This document shows, one piece after another, positions 1 through 16,465 of a DNA stretch of 64,000 nt. The translations under genes were made by a program, and so were the position numbers. The DNA is from Lampris incognitus (taxonomy: Eukaryota > Chordata > Actinopteri > Lampriformes > Lampridae), in contig NC_079224.1 in NCBI RefSeq assembly GCF_029633865.1, forward strand, positions 24,640,395 to 24,704,394, read 5' to 3'. Every line of letters starts with the position of its first letter. Position 1 is the stretch's first letter. The notes under the pieces were generated by a model. It saw only the letters and a program-made list of their open reading frames with translations. It had not been told where the DNA came from and ran no database searches.

Positions 1-77
<77 letters not shown>

Positions 78-112
78 AAGAGCGAGAGAGAGAGCAAGAG
101 CGAGAGAGAGAG
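1..112 (+). repeat. (GA)n microsatellite
   Basis: The window opens inside a GA array that becomes imperfect (GCAAGAGC units) after about base 76. Its true start lies outside the window. Confidence 0.98.
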
Positions 113-3100
113 CCAGGGTACGACTCATGACATTTGTCAGAGGAGTTTTAAGGGACCAAGAAAGTAACAACCAAATAAAAGTAAATGAAAAAAGCTTAAC
201 TGTGCATGGAAATGAAATTTTGCAACCCAACTTTTGGGTATGTGTGTATTATTCCATTTCTCAGGGATGAAGTCATCACACTTTTTCTGAGAAATGAGAA
301 TTGAATTTGGAAGAAAACCAGCACATCGATCCTCGACTAATCATTGAAAGCCACACTTACCCAGACAAAGAATACCTTTTGATCAGCCGCTGTTACTCGT
401 CTCCGCAATCTATCAGAGCTGAGTTTCCAGAAACCTCGTTCAATCTCTTCAGATAATTCCTCCTAATGAGAAACTGATGAGGACTTTGTCTGCTCTCAAA
501 ATAACTTCATTACTCCCTAATTGCAGAGGCCTTCAAAAAAAAAAAGCTCAAAAAGGACAAATCCTTGATCAACCACCTTAGTCAATGAACTAAATCCTGA
601 CTTTGAAAAATAGCCGTTGTAAAAGGCCACTTGGCCAATAAAGCCGAGCCTTTTCATTCAGCATCGGGCGATCACAGCCTTGCTTTCATGCTTAATTCAA
701 AGATGGCTCCATGCTCATTTGTGCATTCTGCGTTCCCAAATGCATGTGACATACATCGAGGTGACCCAGAGAAAATAGATGAGATAAAGAGACACGAGAG
801 GACAACAGCGTTTCCATTTCCATCAGGACTTATTTCATGCCAACTGCCTGTTCAATGAACAGAGAAAAGTGCCACCATCTTCAATTCCAAAGCGGGAGAA
901 AGAGGATATTACTCTCGGCCTTTGAGGACAAGGACATATGGAAAGACATTTACAAAATTATAATAACTTCGCTAAAGCAGTGTGAATGACCTATTTTGGT
1001 GGCAAGCCAAGCTTCTTATATGCACATTATGCAGCGTGGTACCTAATAGTCTGCACACCACACTTTATCTAACCCGCTCAAAAGAAGAGTTTTTGCCTCC
1101 TTGTGTGTTATTAGACTGCAATTAAAGAGTGCTACTGCAGGAAAAGTTGATCTTAACACCACTATAGGCACTCATAATACTGGACCCTCATAAGCCCTGA
1201 CCTGTGACACGCAGGGATATAAAAAAAAAGGCTAAGAATGAACCTAGAACATAACCGCATTGATCCATAAATCGCTCCTGATGAGGAAACAGCAGGTTAA
1301 TGCAGGATGAAGAGGGAGAGAGCGAGGGGAAAAACGACCCGTACAAAAAAAAAATGAAAAGAGCTTTTTTTATAGGGGACCATTTGTAAAACAACGAGTT
1401 TAAAACCAGATTATGGGGCAACAATGACAAAATCCCGTATGTTCATTCCTGTAATACGCAGTGAAGAAAGGGATTTATACTTTATTGTGGCGTTACAAAA
1501 TGCATCGGGGACGGCTTGTGTCTTCTTCCCTGCCATGCCTGCCTCTATGGGGAACGTTTTGCTTCCCGAGGCCAGGTATAATCCCTGCACGTGGGAGGAG
1601 AAATGCAACCAGCCAAGTGGTGATCAGCCTTATAATGGTTCAAGTATTACCAGTGATACCACCATAGGGGAAATCCATTTAATCCAGTTTAAAGGTGCTA
1701 CCTTATACTGGCTGCCATTGCAGAGGACTACTCTTGGTTGGGTGGCTGATTGCTGCAGGACTCCTCTCCCAGTCACAATTCTCCTCATAATCTTCACTAT
1801 CGCCTTATAAGCAGCTCTCTTCCCTCTGCAGCCCCACTCCCTGCTGGGCTGGATTGCAATGGATCGGCTTAATTGGCTCTAATGACTAAATTGTCCTCAC
1901 TATCTGCTTCATTACCTTTGTGTTAGCTCTATTAAGAAGAGAAGGGAGCCGAAGAAGAGATGGTAATTGACAGCATTAATGAAGGCAACACGAGGAGCAT
2001 CATGCCATAGTAGCCTTGAGGACGGGTGCCGCGAATACTTTTGACAACTCTGACAGATCGGTGGTGCATCTCCATCTGGTGTGATCGCTAGAAAAGTAGG
2101 GTGAATTTGCCAAAGAGAAAAAAAACAACAACAAAAAGTCACGGGTGAGCATTGCCTAAACCTAGCGTAAGAGTACTACGGTGTTCACCATACAGCACTG
2201 TCGTTACAGCAATGCGTTAAAATCTTCAGTATTAATCATTGCCACTGATGCCCCAGGTATCCAGCAGGCCTTACTACACATATCCCTCAGAGCTCCCACT
2301 AAAACTCCCCCTACAATTCCCCTCTATCAAACCCAGTCCCAGATTAGGGCCTGATTGTCCGTAGTCTAGCAGATACAGTGGGATTTGCTAAAGTAAAGAC
2401 AGATGTTTTAGAGGAAGTCAGAGGATTTTGGCTCAGGGAGAAGGGCTTTACAGGGTAAAGCATTGTCATTGCTGGAAGGATCTAGCCTCATGAACCCATC
2501 ACTTTAATTGGAGGAGGAATTTGGTCATGGCAGGCCGTGCCCTGTATCAATTTTAGCAGAGTGCGCGAGAGAAAAGGGCACGTCAAATGGTATTCGGGAT
2601 ATAAATCTTAGACTAAAAATGATTTGACTGTTTGAAGTCTACACAGAGCCGTAATGGATGGAGATCACGGAGGGCTATTGACTTAATACAGGATAAAGAC
2701 AGGTAATATCAATCCAATGGCGAAAAATTTTTAAAAAGTATTTTGAAAAAGACAGTAAAACTTAACTTGACCACTCACATATTAATGATTTGTCAGTTTT
2801 TAAACACATAGGCACATGCCTAATGAGTCATTAGCACACTTCCGTCATACGTGCAACTCTTTGTTGGTCACAAGCTCTTCTGCATGATGACTGAAGCGGG
2901 TTATCAGTGCACCGAGAGAGAAAACCCAAACGTCCGATATCTGTGATTTTCATCATTTCAGTAGTTTCATGCTTGCACATAGTATCATGAGTGAACTGAA
3001 GCCCTTATCGGTGTTAACGCCATGATTGCACGTTGTACCATTTAAAGCCTCACTTACCCACCCGGACTTCACAGAAGCCATCAGAGCAGAAAATAATAAC

Positions 3101-4110
3101 CAAAAACACATTAGACCCTTTACACACCAAAACCAGCTACTGAAACAGCATCGCAATTTCAGCGTGGCTCCATGGACATGAAACACAAGACATTTTCACA
3201 ATATTTGAAAACTGATATAACAAACCTACCGAGATTGAGTTTTTTTTCTTGTTTTGTCATTATGGCGTCCACTGGAAAGACTTATATAGGTGTACTATAT
3301 ATGAGATGTGTGTTACTATGCATGCACGGACCATAGGCGAGGAAGGAATCGAAATCAAACTAGAACCTGTGTCCACCCATCACCCTCAGCTGACCCCCCC
3401 CCCATCATTTTGCATAACATCCATAACCACCCTGGCTAGCACTAAGAAATAAAGTAATGTTGCTGTAATATACAGTCTCCTGTATATTACAGGAGACTGT
3501 GCCCTTAAGTCATGCTATAGGTTATTAGAAGTGGCAACGGATCAGCAGGGCAACTGCAGAATATCTTGTTCCAGGGATGCAGTGTTTTTGGTAACCCATG
3601 CCTATACCTACTAAACGGACAGCAGCGTGCACCAGATACATGCTCTCTGTCTTTCACATGAGATCCTCAACGGTAGTTTATTATGCAAGGACCCCTGATT
3701 TAGCATTACACCAACCACAAAGGCCAGGGAGTGCATAGCTAGTACACGATGTTTACCCACCTACCTTCTTTAACCATCCCTTTGTAGCTATCCTCATGTA
3801 CAGCTGTATGCATTCATGTAAAGAACTGCCACTCCTTTTGCCATGGTTTGCAATAGTACCTGTCCGTCCTTCAGGGTTGTGTGGTTGAGCCTAAACATTT
3901 CTAAGGGGTGAGATAGGCCCAAAATAAAGGGGGGGGAGTGGTGTTGGTAACCCAGAGAACATATTTTGAGTTGAACGTGGCGGACAGTGACAAACCGAGT
4001 GAAAAACGAATGGATTTGAACTTTATCACCTCTCTCTTTGTCTTTGGCCTGCGATGTAGGTGTAGGGTAGATTCAGCAGAGGATCACGTAGTCTGCCTTT
4101 ACCTTTACCA
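113..4110. other. Gene-free plain sequence, left flank
   Basis: I recognise no gene. An open frame of 128 codons at 1424-1810 matches nothing I know and looks like chance. The stretch is poor in simple repeats compared with the rest of the window. Parts (600-860 and 1400-1950) are compositionally even, so they may be conserved noncoding sequence near DMBX1. A perfect hairpin lies at 3472-3500. Confidence 0.4.
3472..3500. repeat. Perfect 13-bp hairpin
   Basis: ACAGTCTCCTGTA (3472-3484) and its exact reverse complement (3488-3500) are separated by only three bases. Confidence 0.9.
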
Positions 4111-4160
4111 TCCATCCATCCATTATCTGAACCGCTTATCCTGCTCTCAGGGTTGTGGGC
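4111..4160 (-). mobile_element. Tail fragment of tRNA-SINE family S2
   Basis: CCATCCATCCATTATCTGAACC followed by GCTTATCCTGCTCTCAGGG is the reverse complement of the 3' end of the S2 SINE seen whole at 54714-55181. Only about 50 bases of the tail remain. Confidence 0.7.
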
Positions 4161-4916
<756 letters not shown>

Positions 4917-5765
4917 CCTTAAAGAAGAGAGGGTTAGGAAGAGGAGTGAGACAGAGGGATTGAGACAAGTGAGAAAAGAGGGCAAGAAAAAAGGGAAGGG
5001 GATGGCGAGAGAGAAAAGAAGGGAGAATTATACAGCTTTTGGAGGAAAGTGACAGGTCGAAAACTTTGAGAGGGGAGGATTTGCTGAGGGGATCCTGAGA
5101 TCTTGTCATCAATAAAGGGGGCTTGCGGGAGGATTGGGGGGCGTGGCGTCGACAATAGGCCGATATTCGCCGCTGTCCTTTCAAACGCTTTCTAATTTAG
5201 AGGAAAGAAAAAAATATATAAAATAACGGAAGGAAACGGGGGCTTTACTATGAAAGTAATGCTAATAATGTGTCGGAGAGATGGCTTCTGGCGAACTGCT
5301 TTGTTATTCTTGTCAGAAAGGTCTCCTGCAAGCAGTCGATTTTAAACTATACACATCAGAAAATGATTAATTGCCCCGGGATGAACAGATGCTGAAATAC
5401 CCTTGAATGCTGCACGGCGGAGGCTGCAGCCCGCCTCGCTGGACCGCACACTCACCGAAACGTATTCATGGAGTTGCAGAAACGTCATTAAGAATAGTAT
5501 TAATTAGTTATCAACGAGAGATTTCCCCCTTGTTCATGCGTAGTAATCAGGGTAACGCTTTCACTCGACGGCATCTGAGGCAAATCGCCTCCAAAACAAA
5601 ATTTAAAAAAAAACAAAACAAAACATGTTTTAACATTGAACGACAACTTTTTTTTTTACGGGTGAGGTTTTTGAAAACTATGACGTAACGTTTTTTTTCT
5701 CTTCCTCGCAATAATCCGCCAGGGATCACGGAGACCGGCTAGATAAACGCATAAAGTTACTCGTG

Positions 5766-5769
<4 letters not shown>
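4917..5769. other. Gene-free purine-rich to mixed sequence
   Basis: Purine-rich up to about 5140, then mixed sequence. No coding evidence. Confidence 0.4.

Positions 5770-5848
<79 letters not shown>
5770..5848 (+). repeat. (CA)n microsatellite
   Basis: About 39 uninterrupted CA units. Confidence 0.98.
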
Positions 5849-5851
<3 letters not shown>

Positions 5852-6554
5852 CAATAAAACAAGCGGTGGTTTCCCGCTGAGGGAGGTGCGGGTGTAGCGG
5901 AGGTGTGAGGGCTTTTGGCCGGGCTGGAGCGTCGGTATAACGAGTGTAGTAGTGGCGGGAGCTCCTTTCAGATGCGCTGGACAGCGAGTCTCTCTAAGCT
6001 CCGCGCGCAAAGGAGCTTTCACCCCCCCCTCTCGCGCGCGGGGGGCGCGGGGGGGGGGCTGCCCAGAAGAAACTCTTTCTCGCTTTAATTGCTTTAGAAA
6101 CGGTCCTCACAAAGAGACAGTGCCCAGATTTACCTCCCGTTTAAGTTCTTATTTTCATTGGTTCACAAGTTAATCCTCTTTCTTTCTCAGACCTTAGAAA
6201 AGCGAATAATATAGCCTACCAAGGCGACAGGACCCGTGAGGGACACCAATTTTTTCTTTTTTCCTTTTTTCTTTTTCCGAGCAAAGGGAATAGATTTGGA
6301 GAAGCATGCTTTGGAAAATTTTAACGTGGTAAAAAGAAGGGCATTTGTGAGATCAAAATCTGCGCACGCTGTACCAGTACTGAACTAGACAAAATCGAAA
6401 TTGATGATGATAATAACAATTCGTTATGTAGCTTGTAGGTTGTGCTTTTTTGTTTTTTGCATGCTCTACATTTAAAACTCGCTCCACATCAAATAAAAAC
6501 TTGACCGTCATCGCAGTTCATACGCAACTAATTCACCAGTTAAAAGCCCATCGA

Positions 6555-6557
<3 letters not shown>
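5849..6557. other. GC-rich patch and plain sequence
   Basis: 5870-6070 is CpG- and GC-rich and ends in a C-run followed by a long G-run (about 6021-6060, including GGGGGGCGCGGGGGGGGG), which could form a G-quadruplex. It could be an alternative promoter, but I see no exon. Confidence 0.4.
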
Positions 6558-6634
<77 letters not shown>

Positions 6635-6640
6635 TGTGTG
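6558..6640 (+). repeat. (TA)n(TG)n microsatellite
   Basis: About 20 TA units run straight into about 17 TG units, then CG/TG. Confidence 0.98.
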
Positions 6641-8159
6641 AAATAAACCTAAATAAATGAACTGAATTTCCCCTTCTATTCAATTTGATAAGGGCTTATT
6701 TTCAACGTTTTAGTAATGATCAGGGCGTTTTCATCATGAGGATATATGAATATTGGTGAGAATTGTTTGTATCGAATTAGACTCTTTCTGTATCCTCTCT
6801 GACTCTCTTGCACACACACGCGCGCGCGCGCGCATAGTATTTGCGTCATGTACAAACAAACAAAAAAGAATAGCAGTGACTTATAAGTGCACCCCCATCC
6901 CCCAAAAAACTTTTTGGAGTGAGGGGAAGACGCATTTGAGTGCAGCGATCTGCACATTAACATACTTGGCAGGGATGTGGAGGAAGCGCGTGCACATTAC
7001 AATATTCCCCATTCCGGGAGATCTTTTGTCTGCGGTTCACATTTGTGAGAATGAGACACATGGTCAGAGATAAAACTGCGGCTGGCTTTCTCACCCTGCA
7101 CGGCCCGACCCCTTTCCCTCCCGAATCTCTCCACAAAATATGCAAGCTTTACATTAAAAGGCTACTTTACGCTGCCCTTAATTCCCACCTAAACGGTTTT
7201 GCTCCGGGAGAAGAAATCTTCTCTAAAAACCCTTCAAGAAGAGAAGGGCATTATTGCCCTAATCCTCTTACCCGCAGTCATTTTAAGACAGGGGTTTTTG
7301 GAGGCTGAGATGGCGTCTTGTCTTCCCTATCCCATCCCAAATCCTCCAAGACCGGGAGAGATTGTAAAGGCGGTATAGCCTGGCATCTATTAGGGGTCTC
7401 CTGAAAGTCCCTCTGCCTCTGCCTCCACCAGTGGCGTGGAAAAAAAAAGCCGAAAAGCAAACAAACCCAAAGGTTGCTCGGTATTTCCCTCCACAACTGA
7501 AACCCAAACGCATTGCAATGCTTAAGACTTGGCTTTTACTATAAAATCATTACAATAAAATAACTTGCGGGTAAATTCAGTGTCAAAATGTGTCTCAAAA
7601 TATGACTGGAGAAGTTTGCTTAATTTAAATGCATGACCAACTTTAAAAAAAAACCCATATAGGCGTCATATAGCATTATCAATTCAATGGCACGAGTTGG
7701 CCTTTTAAAGTTTGCTTTACAAGGCAAAAAAAAGAGAGTTATTAATTGTTCAAATTTAGAAGACGACACGAAAAAGAAGGGCACGAGAATTAGGAATCAA
7801 ACCAGCAGGCCGCTCATCCTCCCTCTAGGTGAAAGATCACATGTATTTTCAGTATCCACCTCACATTTGTGTTGAGTGTCGGTGAACAGAACGAGGTCGT
7901 CGGTAGGCCTCGTCTCCTCATACTGGAGGTGTTTAGCAATTCAGGAAGGAAAATAGAATAAAATAAAATCAGTTAAAAAAAACGTGTTGACGGACACGGG
8001 GATTTTGCAGACATAATATTCTTAAATTGATCGTTTCCAAAATAAATATATAAAGTCGCTGGACAAAAGTCTGCCGGGGTGGGGAGAGAGGGGGGAAACA
8101 TATCTTGTTTTTTCCCCCATTTGATTGACAGCTCCGAGAGCCAGTAGGAAGCTCTCATG
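6641..8159. other. Gene-free sequence upstream of DMBX1
   Basis: It holds a short CA/CG run at 6811-6832 and otherwise single-copy-looking sequence. No coding evidence. Confidence 0.4.
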
Positions 8160-8459
8160 ACCCCGCGAGGCGCTCTTTAAAAATCCCCGCTCGGCTCGCG
8201 TACCGGTAGATGGCAGCGCGTCACGACGGGCGCGAGGGATTTCTGGTAACACGGCACGAGAGCGGCGGAAACAGCCCATGGACCTGCCCCGCCTCCGCTC
8301 TCAATTAGCCCGGGTGGAGACGAGAGGAAACGGGGCGTCTTTTGCCCAGACGAGCGTGTAGAAGTGGACAGGACACACGGACCGAGCCGCGGTGAGGAGC
8401 CTGGATATTCTATTATACGCCGCGAGTCAGTAGAGGCCAGTAGACTTTGCTTTGGCAAG
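8160..8459 (+). promoter_or_regulatory. dmbx1: Probable DMBX1 promoter and 5' noncoding exon
   Basis: This is a GC- and CpG-rich patch in otherwise AT-leaning sequence. It ends in a strong splice donor, GCAAG|GTAAGAAC, with the exon edge at 8459. The DMBX1 start codon at 11926 sits 13 bases inside an exon whose acceptor is at 11911-11912, so a noncoding first exon is required. This is the best upstream donor I see, and it implies a first intron of about 3.45 kb. I see no clear TATA box; an AT-rich TATTATA lies near 8411. This is inference; transcript reads would settle it. Confidence 0.5.
8203..8216 (+). promoter_or_regulatory. CTCF-like motif
   Basis: CCGGTAGATGGCAG matches the 14-base CTCF core (CCASYAGRKGGCRS) at 13 of 14 positions. 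It lies in the CpG-rich patch taken as the DMBX1 promoter. Single motif matches arise by chance, so binding is only a possibility. Confidence 0.35.
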
Positions 8460-9578
8460 GTAAGAACGGCCAGCGTGTCTGGTTTGGTTTCTTGTTTTGT
8501 TTTGTGTTTGTTTTTTGGGGGGGGGGGGGATAAACTGTCGGCCGTATATGGGTTCGTCTGAGTTGCGTACGACGGTGTAAAACCGTGTGAAGTTCCAGTG
8601 AAACGAAGTTGGCTTTTTTGCGCATCTGCGTTCTCCTAAAATAGAAACGTGCCACGTGCGTGGATACTAAAACATGACCAAACAGCCGTGTAGTAAAAAA
8701 AAAAGAAGTATTTTTCTCACGTGGTAAAGAAGAGCGTTGTTGTCTGTAAGCAAAATGTGCGCAGACAAATTCTACTTCGAGGTATTTGAAACCGATTTTA
8801 TTTTTATTTTGTTTGGACTGGAAATGTGTTCCGGACAACAATTTCAGATGTTGAAAAAATCTCCCCGACTTATCGATAAGAAAATTAAAAAAAAACAGCA
8901 ACTGTCAGCTGGCGGCAAACAGAAGTCGCGTCCTCTCTGGCTTGTGGAGGTGTGTTTACGCCTGGCAGAGTAAACATAGCGTCGATCAGAGGGGGGTTCG
9001 CAGTAAGGATTCACGGGACTCGTACATGTGTAAGTTGTGTGAGGACATCGTGGGTGAAGGTGTTGTAACTAGTGTGGGGGGGGGGGGTTGAACGAAATTT
9101 ATTGATGCTCCTCCATTTAAGCCGCGCGTGAAATTCGCGAATCAAACACATGTTGTAAGCGGCCCTCTTGACAGTCTACAATAGAAAAATGAGTGACACA
9201 GCAAAGAGCAGATTGTCGGGTCGACTCATACCCCTAAGGGCTGTTAGCAAATAACATTTTTCCTCATTTAGTCGGATCAAAGAATTGCAATGTACATGCC
9301 AATTTACATAATGACGTTTTGATAATCGAAGCGTTGAGCAGCGCTGCCAGGAGGGCTTTCAGAAATATAGGGCCCAATGCCCGGAGCAAGGATAGGCTTA
9401 TGAATGACAACAATAGCACAGACCTGCACAGAGAGAAGAGCCATTGTGCTGAATTTGACATAGACAAGGCAATGGGGTTGACGGCGGAGAAATGCAGGCG
9501 TGCACTAGGCCCAAGTCTTAGAATACCTGCAAGAACATCGTTGCCCTGCTACTTAAAACTACATTTCCAAACAACCAG
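8460..9578 (+). other. Presumed DMBX1 intron 1, left part
   Basis: A G-run lies at 8517-8530 and another at 9077-9087. Sequence from about 9270 to 9560 is repeat-free and even in composition, so it is a candidate conserved element. Its 133-codon frame runs into the CA array and is not credible. Confidence 0.35.
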
Positions 9579-9651
9579 CACACACACACACGCACACACA
9601 CACACACACACGTGCATACACACGCACGCACACACGCACGCACACACACAC
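9579..9651 (+). repeat. (CA)n with CG steps
   Basis: CA array broken by CGCA and CGTGCATA steps. Confidence 0.95.
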
Positions 9652-10046
9652 CAGAACCACAAAGTGGTGATCCCAGCTAACCACGCGGGCCCACTGTACG
9701 TCCGTCCGTGTCAGCGTTGATGATAAATGGAGGGGCTCGCAGTCGAAACCTATTTGCACTTCCATTAGACGGAGAGCCAAATGGGGATCAACATGCATAT
9801 TTTACCCGCGGAGAAGCCATACATCTCAGCCAAAACGTTGGCCCGGGGCGATGGGATAAGAGGCCGCGAGAGAGGGGAGGGAGGAGAGCGGGGGGGCCCA
9901 TTCAACTCAAATACTTGGGGGAGTAAAGTAAATGTTTAGCGAAGCACCTTCTGTCCCGGCGAATTAAACTATTCCCCATTGCCCTCTGATCACATTCATC
10001 AGCCACCGCAGCCACTTAATAGGCTGGGAATGGGCACTGCGGGCGT

Positions 10047-10071
10047 CTCTCCCTCCCTCCCTCCCTCCCTG

Positions 10072-10154
<83 letters not shown>

Positions 10155-10155
10155 C
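10047..10155 (+). repeat. (CTCC)n(CT)n(CA)n compound microsatellite
   Basis: Five CTCC units, then about nine CT units, then about 30 CA units. Confidence 0.97.
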
Positions 10156-10404
10156 GTGGATGAAGGGTCTGGGTCTGGTGGAAGATCAGATGGGCAGCAT
10201 TTCGTTGAGGACCGGTGGGCAGTAATGTGCCGCTGATGGCCGCCGGTATAGTTCCTGAAGTCTTGCAATACGACAGTTTGACAACATACTCAACAGTGGC
10301 AGGGCTGTCTCAGTATTTTGACTAATTATTTTATTCTCAGTTTCAATGAATGCACCTACACATTACTGTACAATTCATGTAACTGGTGATTCTATATTGA
10401 CTTC

Positions 10405-10535
10405 ATAATAATAATAACAACAATAATAATGATAAATAATTATAATAACATCGTTATTATTATCATTATTATTGTTATCGTTATTAATTATAGCTATTAT
10501 GATATTATCATTATCAATATTATTATTTTATTATT
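10405..10535. repeat. AT-rich (ATA/TTA)n region with inverted symmetry
   Basis: ATAATAATAA-type units at the left are mirrored by TTATTATTATT-type units at the right, so each strand can fold on itself. Confidence 0.85.
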
Positions 10536-11054
10536 ACAGGTAGTGGCACTAGTAGGATTTGTATCCAAATTTTGAATAGCTAACGGTTAAGTTGAAATTA
10601 ATAAATGGATTTAGATGGGACAGTTGACGCCAACCTGGCTAGAATTGCGACTAAATATTAATTCATGTAATTAACTAATGATAATCAGAAATGAATAATA
10701 ATGGGAAAAAACAGGAAATGTTACTTAATAAACGAAATGAAGTGGTTTATGATGGATGGATGGTGGACACAGTAAAGTTGTTCAGTTGCAGGTGCAGCTC
10801 AGGTGTTGGCAATATCATTTAATGTTTTTTAGCAAATATTCTCACAAGAAAGACAATGATGACAAGAGCTGAAGATGAGGAAAACATCAAATTAAAACCA
10901 TAGTTTAACAGAATGGGTAAACGTCTTGCCCTTAGCAAGGTTATTTTAAATTAAATTATCTCTGAGTATCTTTAATTAATTATCTTGGTTATGTGATTAT
11001 AACTTTAGGACATAAAACATTTGATAGGGTCTCTGTCATTCAAACACACATAGG

Positions 11055-11056
<2 letters not shown>
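10536..11056. other. AT-rich plain sequence in presumed DMBX1 intron 1
   Basis: Nothing recognised. Confidence 0.4.

Positions 11057-11143
<87 letters not shown>
11057..11143 (+). repeat. (TG)n(TA)n microsatellite
   Basis: About 17 TG units joined to about 26 TA units. Confidence 0.98.
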
Positions 11144-14213
<3,070 letters not shown>

Positions 14214-14989
14214 ACCCCACTTCCTGAACGCATCACGGTCCGATCTCCAGAGATGACTAACAACTAGGCTACAGCCTGGATCTTCACATCACAACATGTG
14301 TCATCCCAATGTGTGCGTGTGTGTGTGCGTGTGTGCGTGTGTGTGTCTGTCACAATCCTGTAAGAACTGTACACCCCCACTCAACTCACTTTAAGTATAT
14401 GGGCACAGGACATCGTGAGGTGTCAGCGATAAAAATCACGCTAGCTTGCCTTGGGCCTACACATCTCCATAGCACTGCTTTTGAGGCAGCATTTCCACCG
14501 CTAGCTTGAGTCCTTTCGGTTTCCTTTGAAGCACAAGGTGCAGAAATATATCCTTGAGAAAGACACCCCATAGCACACTGTAAAGCCCCAGAGTATGAAC
14601 CGCGGGATGGTAAACCGGAGGGTTACTCCTCAAACTCAAAGGACACAGACATTACTCCATGACTCAAGAAGTACCAGCTGACGTCTCATACGGGTTTTTT
14701 ACCTCCGGAGTTACGTAACATCCAAAAACAAGTACGAACATTAAACGAGAAGCTTTTTTTGGTGACGAAGGTGTGAAAAAGATGAGGCAAATCATGTTTA
14801 CCGGTATCGTATAATGTGAATCAATAAGGCACTTTGGAGGGGCTTTGGTTTTGAGAGGAATTAGTTGCTTTTGCTGGGGGAAATTGGGATCACTTGTGCG
14901 GTAGAGGGACCTTTTCAGTCATGGGACCATTAACAATTCAATTAAGCAATGCAGTTATGTATATAGGATGTCCGACATAACAATACATA

Positions 14990-14995
14990 AATAAA
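14990..14995 (+). terminator. dmbx1: Possible proximal poly(A) signal of DMBX1
   Basis: AATAAA lies 777 bases after the stop codon. It sits in an AT-rich stretch, so it may be chance. Confidence 0.3.
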
Positions 14996-16259
14996 TATAA
15001 ACTCAAGCCATGTTCTCCTCCATTGCATAATTAAAAGTGACTAATTTGCCAGTTTAATGGCCAGTAATACACCACTTTGTATGGAACCTGACTTGATAAT
15101 GAGAAAATGATTTCAGTGACTAAATGTGCAAAGATTTTAATTACATTTTGCCCTGGGCTGAGGGAGCTGAGGCATATGCAATTATGAACATGCATACCAT
15201 TTAAGACGGCCTTTTTTTTATACAGTGCACAAAAAGAGGCCCATTAGGACGGCCATATGTTTGCATCCAGGAGTTATTCTGTTTCTGGTCCAAAATAATA
15301 GTAATAATAATTTAAAAAAAGTGCAGCAAAATGCATAGGTGCATACACTGGACTCTTGTTTTGAAACAACGTCCTGTTAATTTTTCCGAAGTGATTTGAA
15401 CCCTACAGCGTTCTCTGCATTATCATTGAGGCCATGTGGGGAGTTGAGGGTTCCTGCAGCTTTTCCATGACAGGAAGTGACGCGTAGCACTTGGCGATGG
15501 GAGTAACACGAGTCTTTGTTGTTTCCTCTGTTGTTTTTGTGTGTTGCAGCATCGGTGGTCTTCATACGGCAAGATGTACATTATTTTAATATGTAAGATA
15601 AGGAAAAAATAAGAAGTATATCTATTAATGTTTACTGCTAAGGCAACTATAAAGTTTCTATCATGTTGTTTACCTGATTATGGGCTGTCTCAGAGGACAC
15701 GTCCTGTAGCGGTCAGATTGTAGGATTGTATTTGACGGGCTCATCTGCAGCCCCTTCCCTCCCTTCCCTTCGGTCGCCCTGCACGGCCGAAGCTGTCACG
15801 TCTTGGTTGTGTCTGTGTGCAAACCCTGGGCGCAATTATGACTGAAATGCACTCAATTGCTTCCCCTTGATTCAATTGTTTCCCCCCTACATCGGTGAAA
15901 CGTGAATATTTGCATGGGCAGGAAAAGTGGCGACTCTCAAACATCTCAAACTCAAGGCAAGGAAAAAAAGAAGAAGAAAACAACAACAACAACAACAACA
16001 GCCAAACAAACAGATGAAGTAAAAGTAATTGAGCGGATTTAACGCATAATTGACCCAACTCTTGTATGTAACCGTCTCAGCTATATTTGAGTTTTGTTGT
16101 GTTCTGATGTTGCTGTGGTTCTAATGCCCCCCCCCCCCCATACGGTGGTATGACAGATTCAAACTGTTTGAGAATGGTCGGGAAAACCATCAGCAAAGAT
16201 TTCGTTTCCTCTTGTTGGCATCGTAGGTTTGAACTAGTGTTGTTGTAAATTGATCACAA

Positions 16260-16265
16260 AATAAA
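16260..16265 (+). terminator. dmbx1: Possible distal poly(A) signal of DMBX1
   Basis: AATAAA lies about 2 kb after the DMBX1 stop, just before repeat sequence begins at 16335. It would give a long 3' UTR. The choice between this and the proximal site cannot be made from sequence alone. Confidence 0.35.
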
Positions 16266-16334
16266 AGAGTTGCTTGAAGACCTTTGTAACCAGGACTTTA
16301 CTCTCTCTCTGTGTTGATATGACAATACAAGTCA

Positions 16335-16392
16335 AGACAAGTCAATTTTATTTGTATAGCCCAATATCACAAATTACAAATCTGCCTAATCA
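16335..16392 (+). mobile_element. Dispersed repeat tail (AAGTCAATTTTATTTGTATA type)
   Basis: It shares AAGTCAATTTTATNTGTATA and CACAAATTACAAAT with 49704-49783. It is a common fish repeat end, probably the tail of a non-LTR element. Confidence 0.5.
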
Positions 16393-16465
16393 ATACACTC
16401 ATTTCCCTGCAGACTAGTTTGCATATGTAGGTGATCAGCACAGCTGGTACATTACCCGCACCTAC

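Larger units (their letters stand above)
14214..16334 (+). other. DMBX1 3' UTR and downstream plain sequence
   Basis: There is no gene after the stop. A short TG-rich run lies at 14309-14348. Sequence from about 14890 to 15200 is unusually free of repeats and carries several ATTA/TAAT cores and an octamer-like TATGCAATTATGAACATGCAT region, so it is a candidate conserved noncoding element. A C-run of 12 lies at 16128-16139. The rest is unremarkable. Confidence 0.4.

Noticed and set aside
1424-1810. 128-codon open frame on the plus strand
   Set aside because: No known family, no codon or splice support; its length is within chance for this window.
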